Of a stretch of DNA of 16,707 nt, positions 1-7,505 are shown one piece after another. A program made the position numbers and the translations under genes. Position 1 is the first letter of the stretch, and each line of letters opens with the position of its first letter. The notes under the pieces are model-generated. The model did not search any database and was not told where the DNA came from. It saw only the letters and a program-made list of their open reading frames with translations. The stretch comes from an uncultured Porphyromonadaceae bacterium (lineage in GTDB: Bacteria > Bacteroidota > Bacteroidia > Bacteroidales > Muribaculaceae): contig URZG01000017.1 in NCBI GenBank assembly GCA_900552325.1, positions 1 through 16,707 of the forward strand, in the 5' to 3' direction.

Positions 1-173
1 CGCCCGAGGGTCTTTTCGATTTTCACCACACTTACCTTGGCCTTGAAATTCTTTTTGATGACGTTCTGCGCCGCTTCGGGCAGCACGGCGGCATCGTGTG
101 CGTATGTATCCTTGGCCGAAGCCACCGCATAGATTCCTCCGACAAGCAGGAGGCATAATAATAGTTTCTTCAT
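1..173 (-). CDS. PepSY-like secreted protein (N-terminal part only, gene runs off the left edge)
   Basis: Only the first 57 codons lie in the window; the 3' part is outside. The start is ATG at 173 on the minus strand. Residues 1-20 form a classic signal peptide (MKKLLLCLLLVGGIYAVASA), so the product is exported. The mature part begins KDTYAHDAAVLPEAAQNVIK and continues with NFKAKVSVVKIEKT. The pattern 'lPeaAqnfIkknF' followed by 'vskvekt' matches the start of the PepSY-like (formerly DUF2874, beta-lactamase-inhibitor-like) periplasmic proteins common in Bacteroides relatives. Their function is not known. The gene lies 73 bp downstream of the permease stop in the same orientation. I saw no good promoter box in that gap, only a TAGTTTCT that misses the last base of the -7 consensus, so read-through is possible. 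The family call is from a short N-terminus and is moderately secure. Confidence 0.6.
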   Translation of the reverse strand, partial: MKKLLLCLLLVGGIYAVASAKDTYAHDAAVLPEAAQNVIKKNFKAKVSVVKIEKTLG

Positions 174-246
174 AACTTTCAGTTGTCTGGTTCTTATGAG
201 AGAACACGCGAACCGGCAATAAAGTTCCGACAGAAACTATTGTTTG

Positions 247-1692
247 TCAGGCGTCCAGACGGATGTTGCCGGTGGCAAGGAGTATCACCGAAACCACTGA
301 AAGCACCGCAATCATCACGAATACTATCACTTCGCCTCTTGTGAATATCTTCCCGGCCGTTCCCGGATAGCCCTGCTGGCGCCTTGACAACGCAAAAAAG
401 CCGATACCCGCAAGATAGAACAAAGACGTGACCATCATCAGACCCAATCCCCCGGCCCACATGATATACACACAGAATACTGCCGCCATAGCGGCGACAA
501 TCCTGTTTTCGGCCACAGAACCTTTGAGCTGACGAGGCCTGCCGGTCTTGCCGCTGAGTTTCCACAGATAGAGCGCGCAGAACAGGTAAGGGGGGAGCAC
601 CATCATTGCAGTGAGGTTCAGGGCCGCGATATACACATTCTCAGCCGTCACGACAAGAACCACGCATACCGTCATGGCTATCGAGGCCACGAGCATGCCG
701 TAGGAGGGCATCCCCTTTGAGTTGAGATGCAGAAACTGACGCGGCAGTATGCCGACCTGCGCGGCCTCATAGGGCACCTGAGCGCTGACAAGGGTCCACG
801 CCACGAATCCACCGGTGAGCGATACTATTACGGAGGCGATCACAAACCATTTGGCCCAGGCGCCGGCGCAACTGTCGAGCACGTAAGCCAGCGACGGATT
901 GGGGAGTTCAGCCATCTCCGGGCGTGTCATCACACCGAAACACAGCACCGTGACGAGGAGGTAGAGCACCAGCGCCAGCAGGAATCCCGCCACGGTGGCA
1001 CGACCCACATCTTTGTGCCGCTTTGCACGCGCCGACATCATCACGGCTCCCTCTATCCCCACGAAACTCCAGATGGTCACCAGCATACACGAGGAGAACT
1101 GCCCGGCCACAGAAGAGGGTGCGGCCAATGTCGCCTTACCCCAGAAGTCGGCAGTGAAGAGGCCTATGCGCACACTGATCACCAGCACCACCACAATAAG
1201 CGCCAGACAGGTGAACTTCACCAACGCGAGGATATTGTTAACAAACGCCGCAGACCTCACTCCCTGCGATACAAGGAGATACATAAGCCATATCAGCACC
1301 GACGCGAAGAGCACCGTAGGCCATGAATGGTTCATCAGCACAGGGAAGAACGCTCCCGCCGAATCGTTGAGCATAACCGCATAGGTCACGTTGCCCATCA
1401 CCACACACAGCCAGTAACCCCATGCCATGTTGAAACCCGCATAACGGCCGAATCCCACCAGCGCGTACTGGTAAATACCGGCTTTCATATCCGGACAGGC
1501 GTCAGCAAGTTTCTTGAACGTCAGTACCAGAAAAAAAACACCAATGGCCGTAATAAGCCATGCCGCGATCACCGGCCCGAGAGCCGCGTTGCGCGCCATA
1601 TTCTGCGCGATATTGAATATACTGCCCCCTATGACAGAGCCGAAAACTATCGCCACCAGGCCCCACAGGCCAAGTTTCGCCGATTCTTTCAA
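247..1692 (-). CDS. APC-superfamily basic amino acid antiporter, ArcD/APA-like
   Basis: Inner-membrane transporter of 481 residues with about 12 hydrophobic segments. The first helix has the glycine-rich substrate-binding motif of the amino acid-polyamine-organocation superfamily (GSVIGGSIFNIAQNMA, residues 18-33). Next come AGIYQYALVGFGRYAGFNMA and WGYWLCVVMGNVTYAVM, the pattern typical of the arginine:ornithine / lysine antiporter (ArcD-like) branch. The later WSFVGIEGAVMMSARAK segment (helix 6 region) also fits. Length matches the family, which usually runs 460-490 residues. Known members exchange arginine for ornithine, or cadaverine or agmatine for their precursor amino acids; the exact substrate here is an inference. 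No arginine deiminase genes are adjacent, so an arc operon is not supported. A -7 box 36 bp upstream of the ATG suggests its own promoter. Confidence 0.85.
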   Translation of the reverse strand: MKESAKLGLWGLVAIVFGSVIGGSIFNIAQNMARNAALGPVIAAWLITAIGVFFLVLTFKKLADACPDMKAGIYQYALVGFGRYAGFNMAWGYWLCVVMGNVTYAVMLNDSAGAFFPVLMNHSWPTVLFASVLIWLMYLLVSQGVRSAAFVNNILALVKFTCLALIVVVLVISVRIGLFTADFWGKATLAAPSSVAGQFSSCMLVTIWSFVGIEGAVMMSARAKRHKDVGRATVAGFLLALVLYLLVTVLCFGVMTRPEMAELPNPSLAYVLDSCAGAWAKWFVIASVIVSLTGGFVAWTLVSAQVPYEAAQVGILPRQFLHLNSKGMPSYGMLVASIAMTVCVVLVVTAENVYIAALNLTAMMVLPPYLFCALYLWKLSGKTGRPRQLKGSVAENRIVAAMAAVFCVYIMWAGGLGLMMVTSLFYLAGIGFFALSRRQQGYPGTAGKIFTRGEVIVFVMIAVLSVVSVILLATGNIRLDA

Positions 1693-1727
1693 TGTCTTGG
1701 AAATTGTACTTTTGGTAAAAATTTGCG

Positions 1728-1735
1728 CAAAGTTA
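1728..1735 (-). promoter_or_regulatory. Bacteroidetes -7 promoter box for the amino acid antiporter
   Basis: On the minus strand the sequence reads TAACTTTG, an exact match to the Bacteroidetes primary sigma factor -7 consensus TAnnTTTG. It ends 36 bp before the permease ATG at 1692, which gives a leader of about 30 nt. No clear -33 TTTG is found 19-21 bp upstream, only T-rich sequence, so strength is uncertain. Confidence 0.55.
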
Positions 1736-1878
1736 CGAATTCTCAGACATAAAATGCACGGAAAAAGATTAATTCATCTTCATTTCATTTTTTTACCTTA
1801 AAAAAATCTCTCCCCGCCACTGGACGCAATAAGGCGCATGTATCACCTTCCTGCGGCGGCGCCACTAAACAGAGGTCC

Positions 1879-2064
1879 TCAGGTCAGCAAAAAGAGGACG
1901 GCTGCGGCGATGAAAAGCAACAGATAGGTCACCATCATCGGCATACGGCAACGGTTGAACCTGCCCCATGCGGAAGGGTTCTTTATTGCTCTTTCCTGCC
2001 ACACAAACATCGAGATCATTACAATGACGCCCGCAATGAGGCATCCGATAGCTGTCCATAACAT
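1879..2064 (-). CDS. Small two-helix membrane protein of unknown function
   Basis: I do not recognise a family. The product is 61 residues with two predicted membrane helices. The first is LWTAIGCLIAGVIVMISMFVW (residues 2-22, joined here as one hydrophobic stretch) and the second covers residues 41-61 (MPMMVTYLLLFIAAAVLFLL). A short basic/polar loop, QERAIKNPSAWGRFNRCR, lies between them, giving a hairpin topology. In-frame ATGs exist at 2082, 2070 and 2064. I chose 2064 because GGAG lies about 8 nt before it, whereas that same GGAG is inside the coding sequence of the longest version; the 2070 start remains possible. It is divergent from the GH43 gene, about 110 bp away. The next downstream gene (antiporter) has its own -7 box. 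The hydrophobic pattern and placed SD-like site argue that it is real, but conservation could not be tested. Confidence 0.55.
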   Translation of the reverse strand: MLWTAIGCLIAGVIVMISMFVWQERAIKNPSAWGRFNRCRMPMMVTYLLLFIAAAVLFLLT

Positions 2065-2125
2065 AATCATTTCTCCTTTCATAAATAAAACGCCTCAGCT
2101 GAGGTAAAAGATTTGTTTTTTTTAT

Positions 2126-2133
2126 TAAATTTG
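2126..2133 (+). promoter_or_regulatory. Bacteroidetes -7 promoter box for the GH43 gene
   Basis: TAAATTTG matches TAnnTTTG exactly and lies 41 bp before the GH43 ATG at 2175, inside the AT-rich divergent spacer. The nearest TTTG upstream (2112-2115) is only 10 bp away, too close for a -33 element, so only the -7 part is supported. Confidence 0.45.
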
Positions 2134-2174
2134 TGGAGAAAAACTGACTTAACCCTTCTTTAAACTTTCATGCC

Positions 2175-4286
2175 ATGAAATTACCCAAACTTATAGGACT
2201 TCCGGCCATAGGTTGCCTCGCGGCCCTCGCCGGACTCTCCGCTCTCGCCGACGATGAGATAAAGGTGATAAAAGGGCAAATCAGCGACTATTACATCCCC
2301 GTTGTCAAGGAGCACATAATCCGCGGCAAGGTAACGGATGCCTCCGGCAAGCCGCTCGAGGGAGCCACAGTGATGTTCTTCGCCTCTCCGATACATTGCA
2401 ATACGGCTGCCGACGGCTCTTTCTCGCTCAAGGCCACCGACGCTGACACGACCCTCTACGTGCATTATCCCGGCATGGTGCTCGAGAACCATCCGGTAGG
2501 ATCAAACTATGAGGACGTGACCGTAGTCCTGCGCCCGGCTGTGGAAGCACGCTCCTTCCTGCCGCGGCGCAAGGCGCAGGCCACCGAATGGTACGACGCC
2601 GATAACTACGCCCCGGCCACCTACTGCAACCCGATGAACATCAGCTACAACTTCGAGCCTTACAACAACAACTCGCGCAACGGCGGCTCGTTCCGCTCCT
2701 CGGCCGACCCGATGGCGCTGATGTACGGCGACGAGACGTTCCTGTTCTCCACCAACCAGGACGGATTCCATTACTCCAAGGATCTTACCGACTGGGAATT
2801 CGCCCGCGCCAGCTTCAAACGGCGCCCGGCCGACGACGACCAGTGCGCCCCGGCTGCTTTCGTGGTAGGAGACACCCTTTTCTACACCGGCTCCACCTAC
2901 GAGGGACTCCCCGTATGGTACTCCACCGACCCCAAGTCGGGCAAATTCCGCCGCGCTGTGGACCGCAACGTACTCCCCTCGTGGGATCCGTGCCTCTTCC
3001 TTGACGATGACGGCAAACTCTACCTCTACTACGGCTCCAGCAACGAATATCCACTCAAAGGGGTACAACTGAGCCGCGACGATTTCTATCCGGAGAGCAA
3101 GATCGTCGATGTGATGGCGCTCCACCCCAAGGAACACGGATGGGAGCGTTTCGGCATGAACAACGACGACGAGGTGACGCTGCCCCCATTCACCGAGGGA
3201 GCGTACATGAACAAACACGACGGCAAGTATTACCTCCAGTACGGCGCCCCCGGTACGGAATTCAAGGTGTATGCCGACGGCGTTTATGTGGCCGACAATC
3301 CCCTGGGGCCGTTCACATACCAGAAACACAACCCCATGAGCTACAAACCCGGCGGATTCGTGCAGGGAAGCGGCCACGGTGGCACCTTCGAGGACGCCTC
3401 CGGCAACTGGTGGCACGTATCAACCTGCATGTTGTCGCTCAAATATAAGTTCGAGCGCCGCATCGGTCTCTATCCAATAGGGTTCGACAAGGACGGCATA
3501 ATGTACAGCAGCGCCGCTTTCGGCGACTACCCCAACTTCAACGCCACCAACACCACGGCAACTCCCGAAGAACGCTTCTCCGGGTGGATGCTCCTTTCCA
3601 AAGGGAAGCCGGTGGAGGTGTCGTCGACCGACTCCGTATTCTCCCCCTCGGCCATCACTGACGAGAGTATGCGCACCTACTGGGCCGCCAAAACCGCCGG
3701 TCCCGACGAATGGGTTGTACTCGACCTTGAGAAGCCAAAGGATGTGCGCGCCATCCAGATCAACTACTACGACCATAACACCACTCAGCACGACCGCGCT
3801 GACGACCTCTACCACCAGTACCGCGTCTACGCCTCCGACAACGGCCATGACTGGAATCTCGTTGTCGACAAAAGCGACAACGACAAGGATGTGCCCCATG
3901 ACTACGTGGAACTCCGCAAGCCGTTGCGCACACGCTTCCTCAAACTCCAGAACCTCCACATGCCCTCTGGGCAGTTCTGCCTCTCGGGCTTCCGTGTGTT
4001 CGGTCTTGATCCCGACGCCACCGCGCCCGCTGCTGTAAAAGGTCTGAAAGTAAAGCGCGACAAAACCGACCCCCGCAACGTCATGATCTCGTGGCAGGCC
4101 TCTCCCGGCGCCTACGGCTACAATATCTATTACGGTATCGCCCCTGACAAGCTTTACAACGCCATCACCGTTTACGACGCCCTCGAATACGACATGCGCG
4201 GCCTTGACCGCGACACCCCCTACTTCTTCGCCATCGAGGCACTCGGCGAAGGAGGCGTCTCCCCACGTTCCAAAACCGTGAAATAA
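2175..4286 (+). CDS. Secreted multidomain glycoside hydrolase family 43 enzyme
   Basis: Exported 703-residue glycosidase. A signal peptide covers residues 1-25 with probable cleavage at SALA|DDE. Residues about 48-120 form a carboxypeptidase-regulatory-like beta-sandwich (IIRGKVTDASGKPLEGATV). The five-bladed propeller of GH43 covers about 165-455. Its three carboxylates appear as D178 in SADPMALMYGD (base), D271 in SWDPCLFLDDDGKLYLYYG (pKa modulator) and E341 in FTEGAYM (acid). H401 in GSGHGGTF fits the His that sits at the propeller centre of this family. An F5/8-type C (CBM32-like) domain spans about 475-610, and FN3 spans about 615-703 (VMISWQASPGAYGYNIYYG). GH43 members act on arabinose- or xylose-containing glycans; the substrate here is not determinable. 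It is the only plus-strand gene, has no SusC/SusD neighbours, and is followed by a palindromic element. The CysC14 context (AIGC followed by hydrophobic residues) is a poor lipobox, so it is probably not a lipoprotein. Confidence 0.9.
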   Translation: MKLPKLIGLPAIGCLAALAGLSALADDEIKVIKGQISDYYIPVVKEHIIRGKVTDASGKPLEGATVMFFASPIHCNTAADGSFSLKATDADTTLYVHYPGMVLENHPVGSNYEDVTVVLRPAVEARSFLPRRKAQATEWYDADNYAPATYCNPMNISYNFEPYNNNSRNGGSFRSSADPMALMYGDETFLFSTNQDGFHYSKDLTDWEFARASFKRRPADDDQCAPAAFVVGDTLFYTGSTYEGLPVWYSTDPKSGKFRRAVDRNVLPSWDPCLFLDDDGKLYLYYGSSNEYPLKGVQLSRDDFYPESKIVDVMALHPKEHGWERFGMNNDDEVTLPPFTEGAYMNKHDGKYYLQYGAPGTEFKVYADGVYVADNPLGPFTYQKHNPMSYKPGGFVQGSGHGGTFEDASGNWWHVSTCMLSLKYKFERRIGLYPIGFDKDGIMYSSAAFGDYPNFNATNTTATPEERFSGWMLLSKGKPVEVSSTDSVFSPSAITDESMRTYWAAKTAGPDEWVVLDLEKPKDVRAIQINYYDHNTTQHDRADDLYHQYRVYASDNGHDWNLVVDKSDNDKDVPHDYVELRKPLRTRFLKLQNLHMPSGQFCLSGFRVFGLDPDATAPAAVKGLKVKRDKTDPRNVMISWQASPGAYGYNIYYGIAPDKLYNAITVYDALEYDMRGLDRDTPYFFAIEALGEGGVSPRSKTVK

Positions 4287-4319
4287 CGGGGAGTATCATA
4301 TAGTCAAATCTCATCAAAT

Positions 4320-4401
4320 TGTAGGGACGCTCCGTAGAGTGTCCGCAGAGAGGCCTGCTAATCAGAGGCTATTCGCGGACGCTCCACGGAGCGTTCCTAC
4401 A
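4320..4401. repeat. 82-bp palindromic (MITE/REP-like) intergenic element between convergent genes
   Basis: Two 27-nt arms, 4320-4346 and 4375-4401, are reverse complements of each other with only 3 mismatches. They begin and end TGTAGG/CCTACA and are separated by 28 nt. Each arm is itself a hairpin: the left has GGACGCTC pairing with GAGTGTCC, the right has CGCTCC with GGAGCG. A direct repeat CATCAAA flanks the unit at 4312-4318 and 4400-4406, which may be a target-site duplication. The element fills the spacer between the GH43 stop and the convergent M18 stop. It could therefore also terminate transcription in both directions, though no long T-run follows it. Confidence 0.7.
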
Positions 4402-4446
4402 TCAAAAACGTGTCAGGCAATTTTAAATACCCTATTTTCACACTCC

Positions 4447-5742
4447 TCAGAGATTGTAGAATGTGGTGAAGGCGCGCAGGGTGTAGATATGGTCGGCCAC
4501 CGCCGCGGTCTCGCGACAGGAATGCATGGCCCACTGGGGGCATCCCATGTCGACACCGCGAAGCTCGATCTGCGAGGTGAGGATATTGCCGAGAGTGGAA
4601 CCTCCTGCCACATCGGAATGGTTTACGAAAGTCTGCACGGGCACACCGGCCTTGGCGCAGATCATGCGGAACACTGCTGCCGAATCGGCGTCGGTCATAT
4701 ATTTGCAGTTGGCGTTGCTCTTGATCACCGGGCCGCGGCCCAGTATGGGCTGGTTTGTGGGGTCCTGTTTGCTCTCGTAGTTGGGATGGAGGCCGTGACC
4801 GTTGTCAGCCGACACCATGAAAGAGTTGGCCACCGCCTGCTGGAATGTTTCCTCATTGCCGCCGCAGTTGGCATTGAGGCGCCGCAGTACCGACAGAAGC
4901 ACCGGCGAACCGGCACCCTGCTTTGTGCCCGAGCCGGTCTCCTCGTTGTCGAACACCGCCAATATGCGGGTCATCGGCTGCACAGGCTCGTCCTTGGCCG
5001 AGACAAGCAACGCCGACAAGCCGGCATGCACCATCTCCAGGTCGTCGATTCGTCCGGATGAGATGAACTCCTTCTCCAGCCCCACGAGACAACTCTTCTC
5101 CACGGGATAAAGCGAGAGGTCGAAGTCGAGTATATCCTCGGGAGCGCACTCCAGTTCACGCGCCAGCACACCGCGGAGGAGGTCATCCTTCTCCAGCCCC
5201 TCGCTGATGAAACCGAGCACCGGCATCATGTCGCGCTGCTTCGAGAGGGGATTCCCCTCGTTCACGGCGCGGTTGAAATGTATGGCGAGGTGGGGGATCA
5301 CCAGGAGGGGTTCGCGGAGGTCTACGATGCGTGTCAGCGGCCTCAGAGGGTTATCGGACCGGAGCACCACGCGCCCGGCAAGCGACAGCGGACGATCGAA
5401 CCATGTGTAGAGAATCGGTCCGCCGTAAACCTCGGTATTGAGCCGCAGATAGCCCCCTTTGCTCACCATCTCAGGCTGCGGCTTCACGCGGAAGCAGGGG
5501 GAGTCGGAGTGGGCGGCTATAATCTTGAATCCGGCGCGGATATCGCTCCCGGCGATGAAAGCGAACAGTGCCGAATCGTTTTTAGTTACGTAATATTTGC
5601 CGCCCTCGCGGATTACAGGCCATTTCTCGGCCATATCAAGGCGGGTGAAGCCGGCGGCTTCAAGGCGGTCGGCGACATTGCGCACGGCGGTGAAGCAGCA
5701 GGTTGACTCATCTAAGAAAGAGAGAAGATCTTTGGTAATCAT
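4447..5742 (-). CDS. M18 family aminopeptidase (aspartyl aminopeptidase-like)
   Basis: Cytoplasmic metallopeptidase of 431 residues that removes N-terminal, typically acidic, residues from peptides; family members are di-zinc enzymes forming dodecameric shells. Family motifs are visible in order: AAHSDSPCFRVKP with the zinc-ligand H78; RIDDLEMVHAG with D233/D234; VFDNEETGSGTKQGAGSP with the catalytic/ligand glutamates E267/E268; SADNGHGLHPNY with D313; GGSTLGNI; and MGCPQWAMHSCRE with H407 near the C-terminus. Length is normal for the family (about 420-450). There is no signal peptide. It starts 56 bp after the ostA-like stop in the same direction, with no TAnnTTTG box in that gap, so it is probably the last gene of the surA-ostA unit. 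Functional genes of this group are often called apeB or pepC; I leave the symbol blank because naming varies. Confidence 0.92.
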   Translation of the reverse strand: MITKDLLSFLDESTCCFTAVRNVADRLEAAGFTRLDMAEKWPVIREGGKYYVTKNDSALFAFIAGSDIRAGFKIIAAHSDSPCFRVKPQPEMVSKGGYLRLNTEVYGGPILYTWFDRPLSLAGRVVLRSDNPLRPLTRIVDLREPLLVIPHLAIHFNRAVNEGNPLSKQRDMMPVLGFISEGLEKDDLLRGVLARELECAPEDILDFDLSLYPVEKSCLVGLEKEFISSGRIDDLEMVHAGLSALLVSAKDEPVQPMTRILAVFDNEETGSGTKQGAGSPVLLSVLRRLNANCGGNEETFQQAVANSFMVSADNGHGLHPNYESKQDPTNQPILGRGPVIKSNANCKYMTDADSAAVFRMICAKAGVPVQTFVNHSDVAGGSTLGNILTSQIELRGVDMGCPQWAMHSCRETAAVADHIYTLRAFTTFYNL

Positions 5743-5798
5743 ACTGGGGGATGATAAGGGGAAATTAGATATAAGGATGGCCGGCAGGCATCGCTGGC

Positions 5799-7505
5799 CT
5801 ACGGACGGGAGTCGAACTCCGGTTCAGCCATGAGGTCGAGCATCTCGCGGGAGATATTGAACACATCCTCCGGATCTTTCGGGCGCAGAGGCTCGAACCA
5901 GCGGAAACGGGGCAGGTAATAAAGATTTTTCTTGGCGAGATATAGGGGGGTCATGGTGCCGTTGGTCTCGTTCCACATCTTCATCCGCTGCAGCTGCTGG
6001 TCGGCGAACTCGGCCGAGAGGAAAGAACTCTCCACGTTGGCGATCTTGTTGTAGGTGGAGTCGTTCTCCATCGGCAGATATATTGCCTGCACATTGCCGC
6101 TGACATCAAGGGTACGGATTGAGCGGCCGTCGAAAGTGGCATACATCTCTTTGCCGGTAAGCTGGTTGTAGAACTCGTCCTCGATCAGTTCTGCCATGAA
6201 CCCGAAACGCGGCAGACGCGCCCAGTCGGCGGTGGAGTCCTGGAGATGCACCTGTATCTCGTTACCGAAAATCTGCCTGTTGTCGCTCCACACCACCGGA
6301 TGCTTGTCAAGATACATCATGGAATCGCGCTGAACAAGCGTCATAGAGTCGCACAGACCCTGAAGGTCAACGCGATAGAAACGTACATGGGGCGATGCCA
6401 CCATGAAGTGCGTGGAGTCTGCGGCAGTCAGGAGCGAGTCGTTCTCATAGCGCGCGGGGGTAATCACCTGAAAAGTCCGGATAGTGTCGGCATGGAGATA
6501 AAGTGTATCCTCCGACTCCTCGTTCTCGGGGTACTGCCTGGCCAGGGCGCGGCCCCACACGCGGGCAGAATCGCGCAGTTCGTAATAGAACCCCTCGTCG
6601 CCGGTGAGTATTGCGCGGTTGGCCGAATCGCGCAGCTCAATATTGCCTATCGCCCGTCCGAAACCGCGCTCGCGGTCGTAGAAAAGGGTGTCACCGGTGA
6701 GGGTATTGCCGTTTTTAGCCTTTACGAGCGAACGGCTGAAAAGGTCGGCCTGCTGCTGCTCGGTGTTGTATGTGCCGTAGGAGGTGTAGATCGTGCCGTC
6801 GCCGGAGACTATCGTGGAGGTAGTGTCGAGGGTGGCGATATGTGTCAGGGTGCTGTAAAGCATCTCCTGAGTATAGATGTCGAGGGTATCGTTGGGGCGC
6901 AGGGAATGGAGATGCACCTCATCCTGAAACACCGCCTCCTTCGTGGAGGGGGAATACTCGCCGTACCATGAGGTAAGCCTGTTCTGCTTGTCCCACAGCG
7001 TGCCTCCGACCTCGTAATAGCCCAGCTCTATCCCCATGTCGTAGTTGAATATCTCCGTGGTGAGAGTTACGTCGCGGTTTATGAGCTTCACCACCTTGCC
7101 GGCATCGGCATACAATGTGGCGAGACGTGTGTTGCCGCCGTAGACGAGCTGGTCGGCGTAGACAAACAGGGTGTCGCCCTGCTCCATGCGTATGTTGCCG
7201 AAAGCCTCAAGGGAATCGCTCTCGAAGAACAGTGCCGAGTCGCAGTACATGTACATCCCCGCACGGCGGAAAAGCACATTGCCCACCACGACCTGATAGT
7301 CGTCGGAGCGCCCTTTGCGGAGCTCGTCGGCGCGTTCGAGGAAAACCTTGTCGGCCACCATGCGGCTCGCTCCGGGCACCTGCGGACGTATCGGCGTCCT
7401 GTCGCGACGCAAGGTGGTGCGCCCCCACCCTATGCCGAGCGTGGTTACGGCCACAATCAGAGCCGCCACGAAAGGCAGCAGACGCATGCAGGAGCTACGG
7501 CGCAT
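5799..7505 (-). CDS. OstA-like protein, probable LPS-transport (LptA/LptD N-domain family)
   Basis: A 568-residue protein with an N-terminal hydrophobic export segment (LLPFVAALIVAVTTLGIGWG, about residues 9-28). Residues from about 40 contain a series of OstA/LptA-type beta-jelly-roll repeats, such as NVLFRRAGMYMYCDSALFFE, SLEAFGNIRMEQGDTLFVYA and later NGNTLTGDTLFYDRERGFG. The repeating 'xGDTLxxxAD.../GxVxxxD' pattern is characteristic of the OstA-like family, whose members form the periplasmic bridge that carries lipopolysaccharide to the outer membrane. I chose the ATG at 7505 rather than the one 21 bp upstream: it overlaps the surA-like stop in a TAATG and avoids running into that gene. 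It lacks the C-terminal beta-barrel of LptD, so it is more like an LptA/C role; that role is inferred. Downstream, after 56 bp, is an M18 aminopeptidase. Confidence 0.82.
   Translation of the reverse strand: MRRSSCMRLLPFVAALIVAVTTLGIGWGRTTLRRDRTPIRPQVPGASRMVADKVFLERADELRKGRSDDYQVVVGNVLFRRAGMYMYCDSALFFESDSLEAFGNIRMEQGDTLFVYADQLVYGGNTRLATLYADAGKVVKLINRDVTLTTEIFNYDMGIELGYYEVGGTLWDKQNRLTSWYGEYSPSTKEAVFQDEVHLHSLRPNDTLDIYTQEMLYSTLTHIATLDTTSTIVSGDGTIYTSYGTYNTEQQQADLFSRSLVKAKNGNTLTGDTLFYDRERGFGRAIGNIELRDSANRAILTGDEGFYYELRDSARVWGRALARQYPENEESEDTLYLHADTIRTFQVITPARYENDSLLTAADSTHFMVASPHVRFYRVDLQGLCDSMTLVQRDSMMYLDKHPVVWSDNRQIFGNEIQVHLQDSTADWARLPRFGFMAELIEDEFYNQLTGKEMYATFDGRSIRTLDVSGNVQAIYLPMENDSTYNKIANVESSFLSAEFADQQLQRMKMWNETNGTMTPLYLAKKNLYYLPRFRWFEPLRPKDPEDVFNISREMLDLMAEPEFDSRP

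Noticed and set aside
1790..1810. T-run on the minus strand after a GC-rich stretch, considered as a terminator for the small membrane protein gene.
   Set aside because: Only a 4-bp stem with a long loop can be drawn next to the T-run, which is too weak to support.
2166..2180. Perfect 7-bp dyad TTTCATG-C-CATGAAA over the GH43 start codon.
   Set aside because: A dyad of this size is expected about once by chance in a window this long, and half of it is fixed by the start codon context.
2175..2250. Lipoprotein signal (AIGC, Cys14) in the GH43 enzyme.
   Set aside because: The -3 position is Ala, and the residues after Cys are hydrophobic and continue the signal-peptide core. The SALA|DDE cleavage site further on fits better.
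5779..5799. A GGCC...GGCC stem-loop just after the ostA-like stop, considered as a terminator.
   Set aside because: It has a mismatch and a short stem, and no T-run follows on the minus strand. It may at most modulate read-through into the M18 gene.
5800..5825. tRNA-like T-arm: the minus strand reads GGAGTTCGACTCC near the end of ostA.
   Set aside because: It is inside the ostA-like reading frame, and no acceptor, D-arm or anticodon arm fits around it.
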